NCBI RefSeq assembly: GCF_025060895.1
Contig: NZ_JANZKV010000031.1
Span: 1-64,000 of the forward strand
Length of the DNA stretch: 64,000 nucleotides
Origin: Stieleria sedimenti
GTDB lineage: Bacteria; Planctomycetota; Planctomycetia; Pirellulales; Pirellulaceae
Reading direction: 5' to 3'
Shown here one piece after another: positions 7,309-15,955 of the stretch; position 1 is the stretch's first letter; every line of letters starts with the position of its first letter. The notes below the pieces were generated by a model that was not told where the DNA came from, made no database searches, and saw only the letters and a list, made by a program, of their open reading frames with translations. The position numbers and the translations under genes are program-made.

Positions 7309-8964
7309 ATGCGTTCACTGCCTTCCCTGTCGGCCATCACCATCCTGGTCGTCTCCGTCACCTGTTTTGCCGACGATGCCCGCGGGCAAGGACTGCTGCA
7401 ACGGCTGCGAAGTCGGGTCGTGCCGCTGTTGCAAGATCAGCTGCAACCGCGAGACGGTGAAGCTGCCAGCAACGCCCTGCCGGCTCGCCCCCTGCCCGGT
7501 GCAAGCAATCTGCCTGGTGCAAGCAATCTGCCTGGTGCAAGCAATCTGCCTGGTGCAAGCAATCTGCCTGGTGCAAGCAATCTGCCTGGTGCAAGCAATC
7601 TGCCCGGTGCAAGTAATCAGCCTGGTGCAGGTAATCCGGCAAACGGATCGGCCCAGAATCCCGCCGCCGCCAGCCGAACCGACCAAGCGAATCCGCGGGC
7701 GCGCTATCGCTCCCTGGCTCGTCCGGGCGGCGGAGTCAGTCGCATTCCGTCCGTCACCCCGCCCCCGGCTCCGGCTGTCAGTCCGACACCGGCGCTCGGG
7801 CCCAGCGGCGTCCGACAGGCGGGGGCTGAGACCCAGGCCCAGGCCGACGCCGACTCTTCCGCCCCCCAGCGTTCCAATTCTTTCGGGCGATCGATTCTCT
7901 CCCCGCTCGACTTCGACGACGAAGATGGTCCGGCCGTTGCCGGGACTGGAGCGTCCGCCGGCACCGCTGCATCGATCGGCATCAAGGCGATTGACGCCGA
8001 TCCGGGCTACCCGGGTGTTCAAATCACCGACTTCGCCAGTCATTCCCGGGCCGACCGAGACGGACTGCGGGTCGGCGACTTCATCTTTGCCATCGACGGG
8101 GTGCCCACGCCTTCGGTTGCCGCCTTGGTCGGTCAGGTCGCCGCCCATCAGCCCGGTGACCGGGTTCGCTTGCGGATCGGGCGGGGCGGACAAGTCAGTG
8201 ATCTTGACATCACATTGGTTGCCAAGCCCGGTACCAACGTGGCCCCGACCGACGGACGGACGAGATCGCCCGCGGCCGGCCCTGCGGCATCGGGCGGAAA
8301 TTCAATCGCCGTGCCCCTCCAGGCCGCCACACCGACCGCCACACCGTCCGCCGTGCAGACCGCCACACCGACCGCCGTGCAGCCGAAGATCGGCGCGGAG
8401 GTTCGCGATGTGCCCGGCCGACGCGGAGTCCGAGTGATGGAGATCCAACCCGGATCACCGGCAGACAAGGCCGGCCTGAAAACCGAAGATCGCATCGTCG
8501 CGATTGACAGCAAACTGGTCTCCGACTCACAGCGTCTGTTCGACTTGCTGGCGCTCGCTCCGGCTGACGCCTCCGTGGATCTGCAATTGATCCGAGAGAA
8601 TCGTCTGGTCAACGCCACGTTGTCGTTGCGATCCGATGATGGACCAGCGGTCGCGGGCCAAGCGACGGACGCCACCGGCCCCACGCCCGCCGCCAGCGAT
8701 ACATTAGTCGGCGGCCTCGGTTCGGTGCTCGGCGGCATGTTCGGCCAGTCCGCCCCGCCAGCGCAAACACCCTCCGACACGACCGAGACGCAAGCCGGCA
8801 AGGCGAAACAGGCCGCTGAGCCGGAATTGCTTCCGGCGGCAAAGCAGCCACAGCAGGAAAGCGAGACGCAAGCTGGCCCGTCAGGCGAATCGGAATCGGT
8901 GCGAGCCGAGATTCAACGGCTTCGCGACCAACTGCAAAAGCTCGAGTCGCAACTCGAGGAATAA
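7309..8964 (+). CDS. Secreted protein with two PDZ domains and a GASNLP repeat tract
   Basis: An exported PDZ protein of about 551 aa. The chosen ATG gives a standard signal peptide (MRSLPSLSAITILVVSVTCFA). Next comes a proline-rich, low-complexity region with seven tandem GASNLP-type hexapeptides, then more Pro/Ala-rich sequence. PDZ 1 (GYPGVQITDFASHSRADRDG, then VGDFIFAIDG) lies near the middle and PDZ 2 (RRGVRVMEIQPGSPADKAGL, then EDRIVAIDS) follows after a threonine/proline linker. The C-terminus ends in a short coiled coil (EIQRLRDQLQKLESQLEE). No protease domain is present, so it is more likely a scaffold or adaptor than a DegP-type protease. Partners are unknown. Confidence 0.85.
   Translation: MRSLPSLSAITILVVSVTCFADDARGQGLLQRLRSRVVPLLQDQLQPRDGEAASNALPARPLPGASNLPGASNLPGASNLPGASNLPGASNLPGASNLPGASNQPGAGNPANGSAQNPAAASRTDQANPRARYRSLARPGGGVSRIPSVTPPPAPAVSPTPALGPSGVRQAGAETQAQADADSSAPQRSNSFGRSILSPLDFDDEDGPAVAGTGASAGTAASIGIKAIDADPGYPGVQITDFASHSRADRDGLRVGDFIFAIDGVPTPSVAALVGQVAAHQPGDRVRLRIGRGGQVSDLDITLVAKPGTNVAPTDGRTRSPAAGPAASGGNSIAVPLQAATPTATPSAVQTATPTAVQPKIGAEVRDVPGRRGVRVMEIQPGSPADKAGLKTEDRIVAIDSKLVSDSQRLFDLLALAPADASVDLQLIRENRLVNATLSLRSDDGPAVAGQATDATGPTPAASDTLVGGLGSVLGGMFGQSAPPAQTPSDTTETQAGKAKQAAEPELLPAAKQPQQESETQAGPSGESESVRAEIQRLRDQLQKLESQLEE
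7501..7626 (+). repeat. In-frame 18-bp minisatellite (seven units)
   Basis: Seven tandem units of gcaagcaatctgcctggt or close variants, starting at 7501 and repeating every 18 bp. They encode seven GASNLP-like hexapeptides in the PDZ protein. The first five units are identical; the sixth and seventh carry substitutions (cccggt; aagtaatcag). The 18-bp period keeps the frame, so copy number can change without breaking the gene. Confidence 0.95.
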
Positions 8965-8981
8965 ACCATCGAACAAAATTT

Positions 8982-9056
8982 CCCACGGATGGCAGCGCGA
9001 ACCCACGGATGACAGGGTGACAACAATCCGTGGGTTCGCGCTGCTATCCGCGGGTT
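8982..9056. repeat. Inverted repeat of the cccacggatggcagcg family
   Basis: Left arm cccacggatggcagcgcgaa followed by cccacggatgacagg; right arm is the reverse relative, ccgtgggttcgcgctgctat then ccgcgggttc. It forms a long hairpin directly after the PDZ gene stop, and may act as its terminator. Relatives occur at 16553 (one arm only) and 27807 (full hairpin). Confidence 0.85.
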
Positions 9057-9147
9057 CAGTGGCTATTTCATCGCTCCACAAGTCACCGCCTGCCCCGATT
9101 TTCCAGGTCGACAACCGCAGCGCATAGGTTTAAACCCAGCCGAAGCA

Positions 9148-9423
9148 CTACCCCGCCATGGCGGAGCGGAAACTCAACACCGCGGGCGTCTCGTCGGCCG
9201 GCAACGCTTCCTTCACCAGGTTGCTGGTCAGCGTCATCTTCAACGCCGCAACCTGATTGGGCTCGATCGCGATTCGGCTTTGCACAAACCAGCCGACGTG
9301 CGGCGAGCGACTTTCTTGGCGGAGCACCAGGGTGCTGGAACCGTCGCCATCGCTTTCGCGTGCAAGCACCAACCGCTGGTCGCCGGAATCGCTCGGGAAG
9401 ACGTTCAGAATCATCGAATTCAT
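9148..9423 (-). CDS. Small conserved-looking protein of unknown function
   Basis: Encodes about 91 aa from ATG 9423 (an upstream in-frame ATG at 9465 is possible). No signal peptide or membrane segment. The composition is protein-like: ILNVFPSDSGDQRLVLARES, then VLRQESRSPHVGWFVQSRIA and LKMTLTSN, suggesting a compact beta-rich fold. I do not recognise a family. It lies between a hairpin and the csrA promoter region, transcribed away from csrA. A competing frame on the plus strand over the same bases looks non-coding. Confidence 0.55.
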   Translation of the reverse strand: MNSMILNVFPSDSGDQRLVLARESDGDGSSTLVLRQESRSPHVGWFVQSRIAIEPNQVAALKMTLTSNLVKEALPADETPAVLSFRSAMAG

Positions 9424-9659
9424 CAGAGACCTGGATAGCTGACGCGGACGAAGGAGGGACGTCAAAAAACTGCGCGGTGTTGAAAGTGATTCTCAACAAC
9501 AGAGAAGTTTAATGATTCTCTTTTGCGCGTCAATCTTTCAAATCGGTGTAAAGTCTTCCAATTCTGTGGACGACCGAATCCGGCTTCCCGACCCGTTGTT
9601 TGGCGTAACCGATTGCCTGGAAACAGGTTAGGGAGAATGGGAGGAATTTGCTCCGGCGA

Positions 9660-9676
9660 TTGGCACAATTCCTGCA
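9660..9676 (+). promoter_or_regulatory. Candidate sigma-54 promoter of csrA
   Basis: The sequence ttggcacaattcctgca has the -24 GG at 9662-9663 and the -12 GC at 9674-9675, exactly 10 bp apart, and matches TGGCAC...TGCA well. Transcription would begin near 9687, giving a leader of about 70 nt before the csrA ATG. A sigma-54 activator of the NtrC family is encoded at 14521, but nothing shows that it acts here. Confidence 0.6.
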
Positions 9677-9759
9677 TAACTTGACTGCCACGTACAAGGA
9701 TGTGACAGCCTTGACGAGTTTCTCACCCTCTCTCGCCGGTATCGGCAAAGGAAACTGCC

Positions 9760-10137
9760 ATGTTAGTTCTCTCACGGAAAGTCGATCAACAGATCAAGAT
9801 TGGCGACGACATCACGGTGACCGTGGTTCGTGTGGAAGGAAATCGAGTTCGAATCGGAGTCAGCGCTCCCCGCGACGTTCGCATCCTCCGCGGCGAACTG
9901 AACGCCGAGCAGGCGATCAATGAAGAGGTTGAATTTGAGCTTTCGGAGCGAGAATTCGCCTTCGCCCACCAAAACGCATCGGATCGAATTAAATCCGCCA
10001 AGACGAGTTCGTCGGTCCGGCCGCAGGTTTTCACCGGATCGGTCACCGCCGACGGCGGCACGGTGGAATTGAGGGGCGAGTCGCCGTCGCGAAAGGCCAA
10101 GCCGGCACCCTTGGCCAGCTTCGTTTCGGCATCCTAG
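9760..10137 (+). CDS. csrA: Carbon storage regulator CsrA with a long C-terminal extension
   Basis: RNA-binding post-transcriptional regulator. Residues 1-60 are a standard CsrA: MLVLSRKVDQQIKIGDDITV, then RVRIGVSAPRDVRILRGEL. The RNA-contact regions (LSRK near the start and the VSAPRDVRILR strand) are intact. The protein is 125 aa where CsrA is usually 60-75; the extra roughly 55 residues are Ser/Ala/Lys-rich and probably disordered. The ATG follows an aaagga ribosome-binding site. A candidate sigma-54 promoter lies 85-100 bp upstream. In many bacteria CsrA controls motility and the motile-to-sessile switch, which could matter given the FliF/FliG-like genes nearby. Confidence 0.95.
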   Translation: MLVLSRKVDQQIKIGDDITVTVVRVEGNRVRIGVSAPRDVRILRGELNAEQAINEEVEFELSEREFAFAHQNASDRIKSAKTSSSVRPQVFTGSVTADGGTVELRGESPSRKAKPAPLASFVSAS

Positions 10138-10232
10138 GCAGGAAGCGATGTGTGTTCCCGTTCAACACCTCCCGTCTCCGCGAATGGACTCGCGGCCTGC
10201 TCCCCTGCGACGCGTTCAGCCCCGGCTGTCCA

Positions 10233-10285
10233 GCTTGAAACTTGAAACTTGAAACTTGAAACTTGAAACTTGAAACTTGAAACTT
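10233..10285. repeat. 7-bp tandem repeat (cttgaaa)n
   Basis: About seven and a half perfect copies of cttgaaa (tttcaag on the other strand). The tract ends exactly at the stop codon of the hydrolase gene that is read from the opposite strand. It is a simple tandem repeat likely to vary in length between strains. Confidence 0.95.
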
Positions 10286-12432
10286 CACTGCTCAAAGCCA
10301 ACTTTCCGAACCGTAGTTGATTCGTCCGGTGCTGCAGACTCGACTGCGTTTTCCGGCATCGTCGCAACCCGGTCGGCCGAATCGATTTCTCGGAGGTGTT
10401 CCAGCAGGATACGACGGACTTCAAAGATCGCTTGACCGGTCATGTGGATCTTGGTGTGCTCGGCATCGACGATCAGTTCGCTTTCGGTGTCGTCCATCGT
10501 GGCACTTTCATAAGCGACAATGCCATCGCCCCGGCCGGCTTTCTTTTGCAGCAGCGTCGGGTCTTGCAGGATCCCGATGATGTTGTGGTACTTGACCGAC
10601 GGTGAATACTTTGCCCGCTGCATGACGGGGAAGATCGGCGAGTCGGGGGCCAGCGAATCGATCGCGTTGGCCATCGTCAGCAGTTCGGTATCGCGAAACA
10701 GGTCGGGATTGTTTTTGACCAGATTCTCGCCCACGGTCTTGTTTAACTTGGGAAGCTTGATGAATTTTCGGGCCAACCAGCGGGTCAATTCATTGGCGAA
10801 CTGGCTGCCGCGGTGGGGCGTGCCGATCGTGATCACTCGGCTGACCGATTGATTGGGTTTGAAGAACAACGTGCTGACCAGCTTGTCGCGTTCTTCGGCT
10901 TCGCCACGGAGTTTTTCTCTCGGTTGGTCGCTGACGATTCTCCAGAAATCATCACCGCTATCGATCGTCTGCATGCGGCTGATCAATCCGCCCATGCTGT
11001 GGCCGACCAACACCATCTGTTCCATCGGTGCGTCGCTGTGTGTCGGATCAAACGTCTGACGCAGATCGTGGAGGTCCGAACGCAATTGCGTCGCACTCAA
11101 CCAAAACGGTTGACCGGACGGATACAGATAGAACCAGAACTGATAGCGCTGGCGAATCTCAGGGAAACTGCGCAGGTCATTGAACATGTCCATCCATGTT
11201 CGGGGGCTGGACCACAGGCCGTGCACCATCAGCACGGGGATCCGGTTGGGATCATACGGTTCCAGCATGTACAGGCCGCGGTTTTTGGCGGCATCGGCGG
11301 GGTTCAGTAAGCCTTCGGTTTCCTGGTTTTGTTCTCGGAATCGCGGCGTGTCGAGAAAGAAAGCCAGCGGCGTGGTCAGATCGGTTTCCAACGGCACCCA
11401 GTGGTTGGCCAGCTTGACTTGGTTGGCCGACAGCGGATCGAAGAACTCGAGGACACAGGTGTTGGCGTCGCCGTATTCTCCGTTCTCCGGTTTGGCGCAG
11501 CGCATCATCGCGGTGACGCTGTAGCTGAGCCCGTCGGGATAGTATTTCTCGCGAGGATCGGCGTTTTCGTCGCTCTTGCGGACCGCGATCATCGGAACGC
11601 CCAATCCGAACGTCGTGTGCTTGCTCCGCAGCGTCGCGATCTCGTAGTCACTGACAAATTCATAGTGGTCAAACTCGTCGGGTTTCCAATTTCCGCGCAG
11701 TTGCGTTTGGATCACGAACTCGCGGTCGGGTGTTTTGACCCGGTAGGTTTGGCCCGGTTTGATGTGACGCTCTTCGCACAGCAGACGAAGCGTGTCTTCC
11801 AACGATTCGTTGTACAGATCACACGTCGCACGAAACTGTGGGTCGTACTGGTTTCGCGTTTCCGACAGGTCTTCGTCGAACAGATAGTCGTAGCTGTTGG
11901 TCAGCGCGACGCCAAAGTGGCCCAGGGCGTCACTCTGGTCGCCCTTGGTTTCCGCCTTCTTGCCTTCGACGTAAGACAATTCGGCGAGCGCATGAATCAG
12001 CTCGGGGTCACGGTTGTCCCGCAGCGTGGTTTGGATTTTTTTCAGACAAACGTGGGCGTCTTGGTCATAGCCGTCGCGGAGCCCATAGCGTCGCAACGTG
12101 TTCCACGTCCGCTCGCTGATTTGCGGGCCTTGACGCGTCATCAGCCGCAGCTGGGCGGCCAACGGGTTGTCGCGAACCGACCGAGCCGTCAAATACCGAG
12201 CGGTCGAGCATCCGCCGGAAAGACATAGCAGCAGAATCAGCCCAACCAGTTGCCCAATCCGCAGCCGGCAAACGCGTTGCGAGACCACCGACGTCGCCGC
12301 GATCGCTAACACTGGTTCAAATTCCCCTGCTGCAGAGGCCGGCGCAGCACCGCACGATGCGGCGCGACGCGTGATCGTATCGGCATCGGATCGTGATCGG
12401 TCAAACGGAGCGGTCGTGGGTTCGAGCAACAT
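10285..12432 (-). CDS. Lipoprotein alpha/beta hydrolase (lipase/esterase-like)
   Basis: A membrane-anchored serine hydrolase. A hydrophobic leader ends in the lipobox LSGGC, followed by STARYL. The C-terminal half has an alpha/beta-hydrolase core: an oxyanion-type strand IPVLMVHGLWSSPRTW, the nucleophile elbow VLVGHSMGGLISRM with the catalytic Ser in GHSMGG, ITIGTPHRGS, and a likely catalytic His near AEHTKIHMT. About 250 residues between lipobox and hydrolase core have no domain I recognise. The frame is open to 12687, but the first roughly 85 residues overlap repeat DNA; ATG 12432 or a GTG closer to the leader is more plausible. Probably an outer-membrane or periplasmic esterase. Confidence 0.82.
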   Translation of the reverse strand: MLLEPTTAPFDRSRSDADTITRRAASCGAAPASAAGEFEPVLAIAATSVVSQRVCRLRIGQLVGLILLLCLSGGCSTARYLTARSVRDNPLAAQLRLMTRQGPQISERTWNTLRRYGLRDGYDQDAHVCLKKIQTTLRDNRDPELIHALAELSYVEGKKAETKGDQSDALGHFGVALTNSYDYLFDEDLSETRNQYDPQFRATCDLYNESLEDTLRLLCEERHIKPGQTYRVKTPDREFVIQTQLRGNWKPDEFDHYEFVSDYEIATLRSKHTTFGLGVPMIAVRKSDENADPREKYYPDGLSYSVTAMMRCAKPENGEYGDANTCVLEFFDPLSANQVKLANHWVPLETDLTTPLAFFLDTPRFREQNQETEGLLNPADAAKNRGLYMLEPYDPNRIPVLMVHGLWSSPRTWMDMFNDLRSFPEIRQRYQFWFYLYPSGQPFWLSATQLRSDLHDLRQTFDPTHSDAPMEQMVLVGHSMGGLISRMQTIDSGDDFWRIVSDQPREKLRGEAEERDKLVSTLFFKPNQSVSRVITIGTPHRGSQFANELTRWLARKFIKLPKLNKTVGENLVKNNPDLFRDTELLTMANAIDSLAPDSPIFPVMQRAKYSPSVKYHNIIGILQDPTLLQKKAGRGDGIVAYESATMDDTESELIVDAEHTKIHMTGQAIFEVRRILLEHLREIDSADRVATMPENAVESAAPDESTTVRKVGFEQ

Positions 12433-12599
12433 CCTGTCAATCGAAGCGGTGGGGGGCAAGAAGCGCACAACGTTCGCGCCGCTGGCCGGACAGTAGAAAG
12501 CCGCCGGCCTCCGTGTCAACGCAGACCGCGGGACCGCCCGAGTTTCACGACCGAGAGGAGCCGGTGGCTTAGGTTTACCCACATCTTTGCATCCCGGAG

Positions 12600-12855
12600 G
12601 GCAACGCTGTGAAGCATTTTTCCCATGCGTTTCTTGAGGTTTTAGCGGCAGGGCGCGAGCCCTCCGGTTCTTCATCTCTGCCAACACACCGGAGGGCTCG
12701 CGGGCTGTCGGTTTAGTCGATGTTTCGAAATCAGCGTGATCATCTCAGCCCGACGCGTGAGCGAGGGGCGCCGCGCTGCCCCTTGCTTACGCGTGCGGGC
12801 TTAAATCGACAGCCCGCTCGCGCCCTGCCGCTCAAAAATGCTTCACAGCCTTGCC
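12600..12855. repeat. Palindromic element with 16-bp perfect terminal inverted repeats
   Basis: The ends are gctgtgaagcattttt (12606-12621) and its exact reverse complement (12834-12849); one further mismatch extends the arms to about 22 bp. The inside carries the window's common core: tagcggcagggcgcgagccc, ccggagggctcgcgggctgt, and reversed relatives ending in cgctcgcgccctgccgct. It lies upstream of the hydrolase and before tRNA-Leu. It contains no gene, so it resembles a small non-autonomous element (MITE/REP-like). Confidence 0.85.
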
Positions 12856-12995
12856 GGGAGGGGAAGGCGGAAATTAGCCGGCGGTCGAGCGAAGCGAACA
12901 CCGCCGGAGCGGTAACTGAGGAAGTTCGCGAGGAAACGTTGGGGGGAGCTTGACGAGGGACGCAGATTCTCGGAAACTGCCGCTCCCAGTTTGAC

Positions 12996-13080
<85 letters not shown>

Positions 13081-13082
13081 TT

Positions 13083-13104
13083 CCGTTTTTCTAAGGAAAA
13101 ACGG
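13083..13104 (+). terminator. Possible terminator hairpin after tRNA-Leu
   Basis: An 8-bp perfect stem (ccgttttt / aaaaacgg) with a 6-nt loop starts 3 bp after the tRNA. The stem is AT-rich and not followed by a T run, so its strength as a terminator is doubtful. Confidence 0.35.
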
Positions 13105-13206
13105 CTATCTTGCCATCCTCTGTTGCCGCGGCGACAACTTGAGTTGCCGCGACAGGTGGTCGTGATCCCCCTGCGATCTCAGTCTCGGCGCAGCTAAAAT
13201 CAGGAA

Positions 13207-14472
13207 ATGAGCCGATCATTACCTGACATTCCCAATCGCAGCGAACCCATTGCAGCTGAATTCTTTCGCTCGATTGCCGATTGCACCGTCGACTGGGAAA
13301 GCTGGCTGTCCTGTGAGGGCGAAGTCTTGTGGGTGAACAGGGCTGTCGAGCGATTCACGGGCTACTCGCCGGCGGAGTGTTTGGCGATGACGGATTATCC
13401 GTTGCCGCTGATGACCCCCGAGCACCGCGGTAGGATTGCGCGTTACTTTGCCGAAGCCGCTCGAGGCAGTACGGAAAACAACATTGAATTCGAGTGTTTG
13501 CACCGCGACGGCTCGACGTCTTGGGTGGCCGTGTCTTGGCAACCGATGACCGACTCCGATGGGCGATCGTTGGGTTTTCGGGCAAGTGTGCGAGACATTT
13601 CCGAAAAGCGACAGATGCGTGAGCAGTTGCGTTTGCACAACGAGCATCTGGAACAACTCGTTCAAGAACGCACCGCCCGGGTGGCGGAGTTGGAGCAGCA
13701 TCGGCTGAAGATGGAGAAGCTTGCGGCGCTCGGTGAACTGGCCGCAGGTGTGGCTCATGAAATCAACAATCCGCTGGCCGGCATTCGCAACGCGTTCGCT
13801 TTATTGAAACGACACATTCCCACCGGCGTCAAGCATTACGACAAGCTCGACTTGATCGACGGCGAGATTGAACGGATCAGCGGCATCATTCATCAGATGT
13901 ATCAACTCTATCGGCCCAGTCAGCAGCGGGCGTCGTCCTTCTCGCTGAAGCAGACGGTGGACGTCGTCATCACACTGGCACTTCCCATGTCGCGAAAAGC
14001 GAACGTGAAGGTTTCGGCCTCCTCCGGTTCACCGGTTGCGGTCGGAGCGTCGGGGAAAATCGCGGCCCTTGGTGCCGACGAAGTGGTCTTGCGTGAAGGC
14101 GAATTGAAACAAGTGCTGTTGAACTTGATCCACAATGCCATCCAAGCTTCCGAGGCGGGGGCTCAGGTCAACGTCCACGCTCGGACGGACGCGAGACACG
14201 CCATCTTGACGGTGACCGATCATGGGCACGGTATCGCGGAGGAAGACATCGAACGAATCTTTGACCCTTTCTTCAGCACCAAGACAGAGACGGTCGGCCA
14301 GGGCATGGGCCTCGGCTTGTCGGTCACGCGGGGGATCGTGGAAGCGATGAACGGAACCATTGACGTGACGAGCGAACCGGGGAAAGGCACCGAGTTTGTG
14401 GTTCGTTTGCCCCGGCGACTCGATGACGACGTGACCAGCACCTCGCAAACGTCGGCAGGACGTTCGATCTGA
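13207..14472 (+). CDS. PAS-domain sensor histidine kinase (NtrB-like)
   Basis: Sensor kinase of a two-component system, 421 aa. An N-terminal PAS domain (about residues 20-135: VNRAVERFTGYSPAE, then LHRDGSTSWVAVSW, DISEKRQ) is followed by a coiled coil, the H-box GELAAGVAHEINNPLAG with the phosphorylated His184, and a catalytic domain with N-box (LKQVLLNLIHNAIQASE), DHGHGIAEED, FDPFFSTK and GMGLGLSVTRGI. There is no membrane segment, so it senses a cytoplasmic signal. It lies 48 bp upstream of a sigma-54-type response regulator, its evident partner. Confidence 0.93.
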   Translation: MSRSLPDIPNRSEPIAAEFFRSIADCTVDWESWLSCEGEVLWVNRAVERFTGYSPAECLAMTDYPLPLMTPEHRGRIARYFAEAARGSTENNIEFECLHRDGSTSWVAVSWQPMTDSDGRSLGFRASVRDISEKRQMREQLRLHNEHLEQLVQERTARVAELEQHRLKMEKLAALGELAAGVAHEINNPLAGIRNAFALLKRHIPTGVKHYDKLDLIDGEIERISGIIHQMYQLYRPSQQRASSFSLKQTVDVVITLALPMSRKANVKVSASSGSPVAVGASGKIAALGADEVVLREGELKQVLLNLIHNAIQASEAGAQVNVHARTDARHAILTVTDHGHGIAEEDIERIFDPFFSTKTETVGQGMGLGLSVTRGIVEAMNGTIDVTSEPGKGTEFVVRLPRRLDDDVTSTSQTSAGRSI

Positions 14473-14520
14473 ACGACTGCTGAAACTCTCCCCGAGTTTC
14501 GCTACTTCCAATACGATCCC

Positions 14521-15903
14521 ATGAAAACCAAACAACGAATCTTGATCGCCGACGACGAGCCGCTTTATCGCGATACGACGGCGGACTTGCTGCGAGAGGA
14601 AGGTTACGAGTGCATTTGCGTCGAAAACGCGGATGATGCCATCGGCCTGTTGCGTGAACACTCGTTCGATCTAATCTTGACCGACTTGAACATGCCCGGC
14701 AATTTGAAATTGGAATTGCTCCAAGAGGGCCGCACGAAGTACTCGCACATCCCGATGATCGTGGTCACGGGGGTGCCTTCGGTTCCCACGGCGATCGAGA
14801 GCGTTCGGTTGGGAATCGCCGACTACCTGCTCAAACCGGTTAAGTTTGAAGAACTGCACACGGCGGTCCAGCGAGCACTGCTTCATCCCGGGGCGACCGC
14901 CGAACCTGCAACGGAGTCGGTGTCGAACACCGAGCGGCATGAAACGTTCCCCGAAATCATTGGTGTCTGTCCAGCGATGTTGGAATTGCTGGACATCGTT
15001 GATCGGGTTGCCGCCAGTAACACGAACGTACTGATCACGGGCGAAAGCGGCACGGGAAAAGAAGTGATTGCCAGTGCGATCCACAACCGCAGTGCTCGTC
15101 GGGAGCACGCATTTCAGGTGATCGACTGCACAGCCATTCCCGAAGCGCTGTTCGAGTCGGTCCTGTTTGGGCATGTCCAGGGAGCGTTCACCGGAGCGAT
15201 CAAGGACCAAAAGGGTTTGCTGCGTCTCTGTGACGGCGGTACCGCGTTCTTTGACGAACTGGGGGAGTTGCCTGCGGCCGCTCAAGCGAAACTGTTGCGG
15301 GCGGTCCAAGAGCAAACCTTCACACCCGTCGGCGACAGCAAACCGATCAAAGTCGACACGCGGTTCATCTGTGCGACCAACCGAGACTTGCGAGCCGAAG
15401 TCGACGCGGGACGATTTCGACAAGACCTGTACTATCGGCTTGCCGTCATTCCAATCGAACTCGCCCCCCTGCGTGATCGCGGTGATGATGTGGTGACGTT
15501 GGCCGATCATTTTCTGAGGCGTCTGCGTCCGAGCGGATCCAAGGTGGTGGGATTTTCTGACGAAGTGATTGACTGCTTTCGCACCTACCGCTGGCCCGGC
15601 AATATCCGGGAACTGCGAAACGTGATCGAACGCACCATCACGCTTGCACGCGGCAACACGATCGAGGTCTCCGACCTGCCGCGGCAATTGCAATCACCGG
15701 AAGCGGACGTTGTCGATGCAGCGGCGCTGTCGGAAATTTCGCGTGATGAAGCGCTCGATGATGCCGATCGGGCCTATCTGGCGGCGGTGCTGAAAAAACA
15801 CAACGGCGTCATCGCGAGCGCTGCTCGACAAGCCGGTCTGTCGCGTCAAGGCTTGAACAAACTACTGAAACGACACGGAATCGAAGCGGACGATTTCAGG
15901 TAA
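14521..15903 (+). CDS. Sigma-54-dependent response regulator (NtrC family)
   Basis: A 460-aa enhancer-binding activator. The receiver domain (1-120) has acidic residues at 11-12 and phospho-acceptor Asp55 in ILTDLNMPG. The AAA+ domain has Walker A GESGTGKE, the sigma-54 contact loop GAFTGA, Walker B-type [12 protein letters not shown] and the arginine-bearing [14 protein letters not shown]-terminal Fis-type helix-turn-helix follows ([20 protein letters not shown]). All key motifs are present, so it should be active. Its partner kinase is directly upstream. The csrA promoter candidate is one possible target class in the window, by inference only. Confidence 0.95.
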   Translation: MKTKQRILIADDEPLYRDTTADLLREEGYECICVENADDAIGLLREHSFDLILTDLNMPGNLKLELLQEGRTKYSHIPMIVVTGVPSVPTAIESVRLGIADYLLKPVKFEELHTAVQRALLHPGATAEPATESVSNTERHETFPEIIGVCPAMLELLDIVDRVAASNTNVLITGESGTGKEVIASAIHNRSARREHAFQVIDCTAIPEALFESVLFGHVQGAFTGAIKDQKGLLRLCDGGTAFFDELGELPAAAQAKLLRAVQEQTFTPVGDSKPIKVDTRFICATNRDLRAEVDAGRFRQDLYYRLAVIPIELAPLRDRGDDVVTLADHFLRRLRPSGSKVVGFSDEVIDCFRTYRWPGNIRELRNVIERTITLARGNTIEVSDLPRQLQSPEADVVDAAALSEISRDEALDDADRAYLAAVLKKHNGVIASAARQAGLSRQGLNKLLKRHGIEADDFR

Positions 15904-15955
15904 ACTGTCGACGCCGTCGGCGCGTCGGCGCGTCTCCGGCGCCGGCTATCGGTAC

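Noticed and set aside
11329-12228. 299-codon plus-strand frame inside the lipoprotein hydrolase gene
   Set aside because: It is opposite a protein with a lipobox and the GHSMGG serine motif; no domain is visible in the shadow frame.
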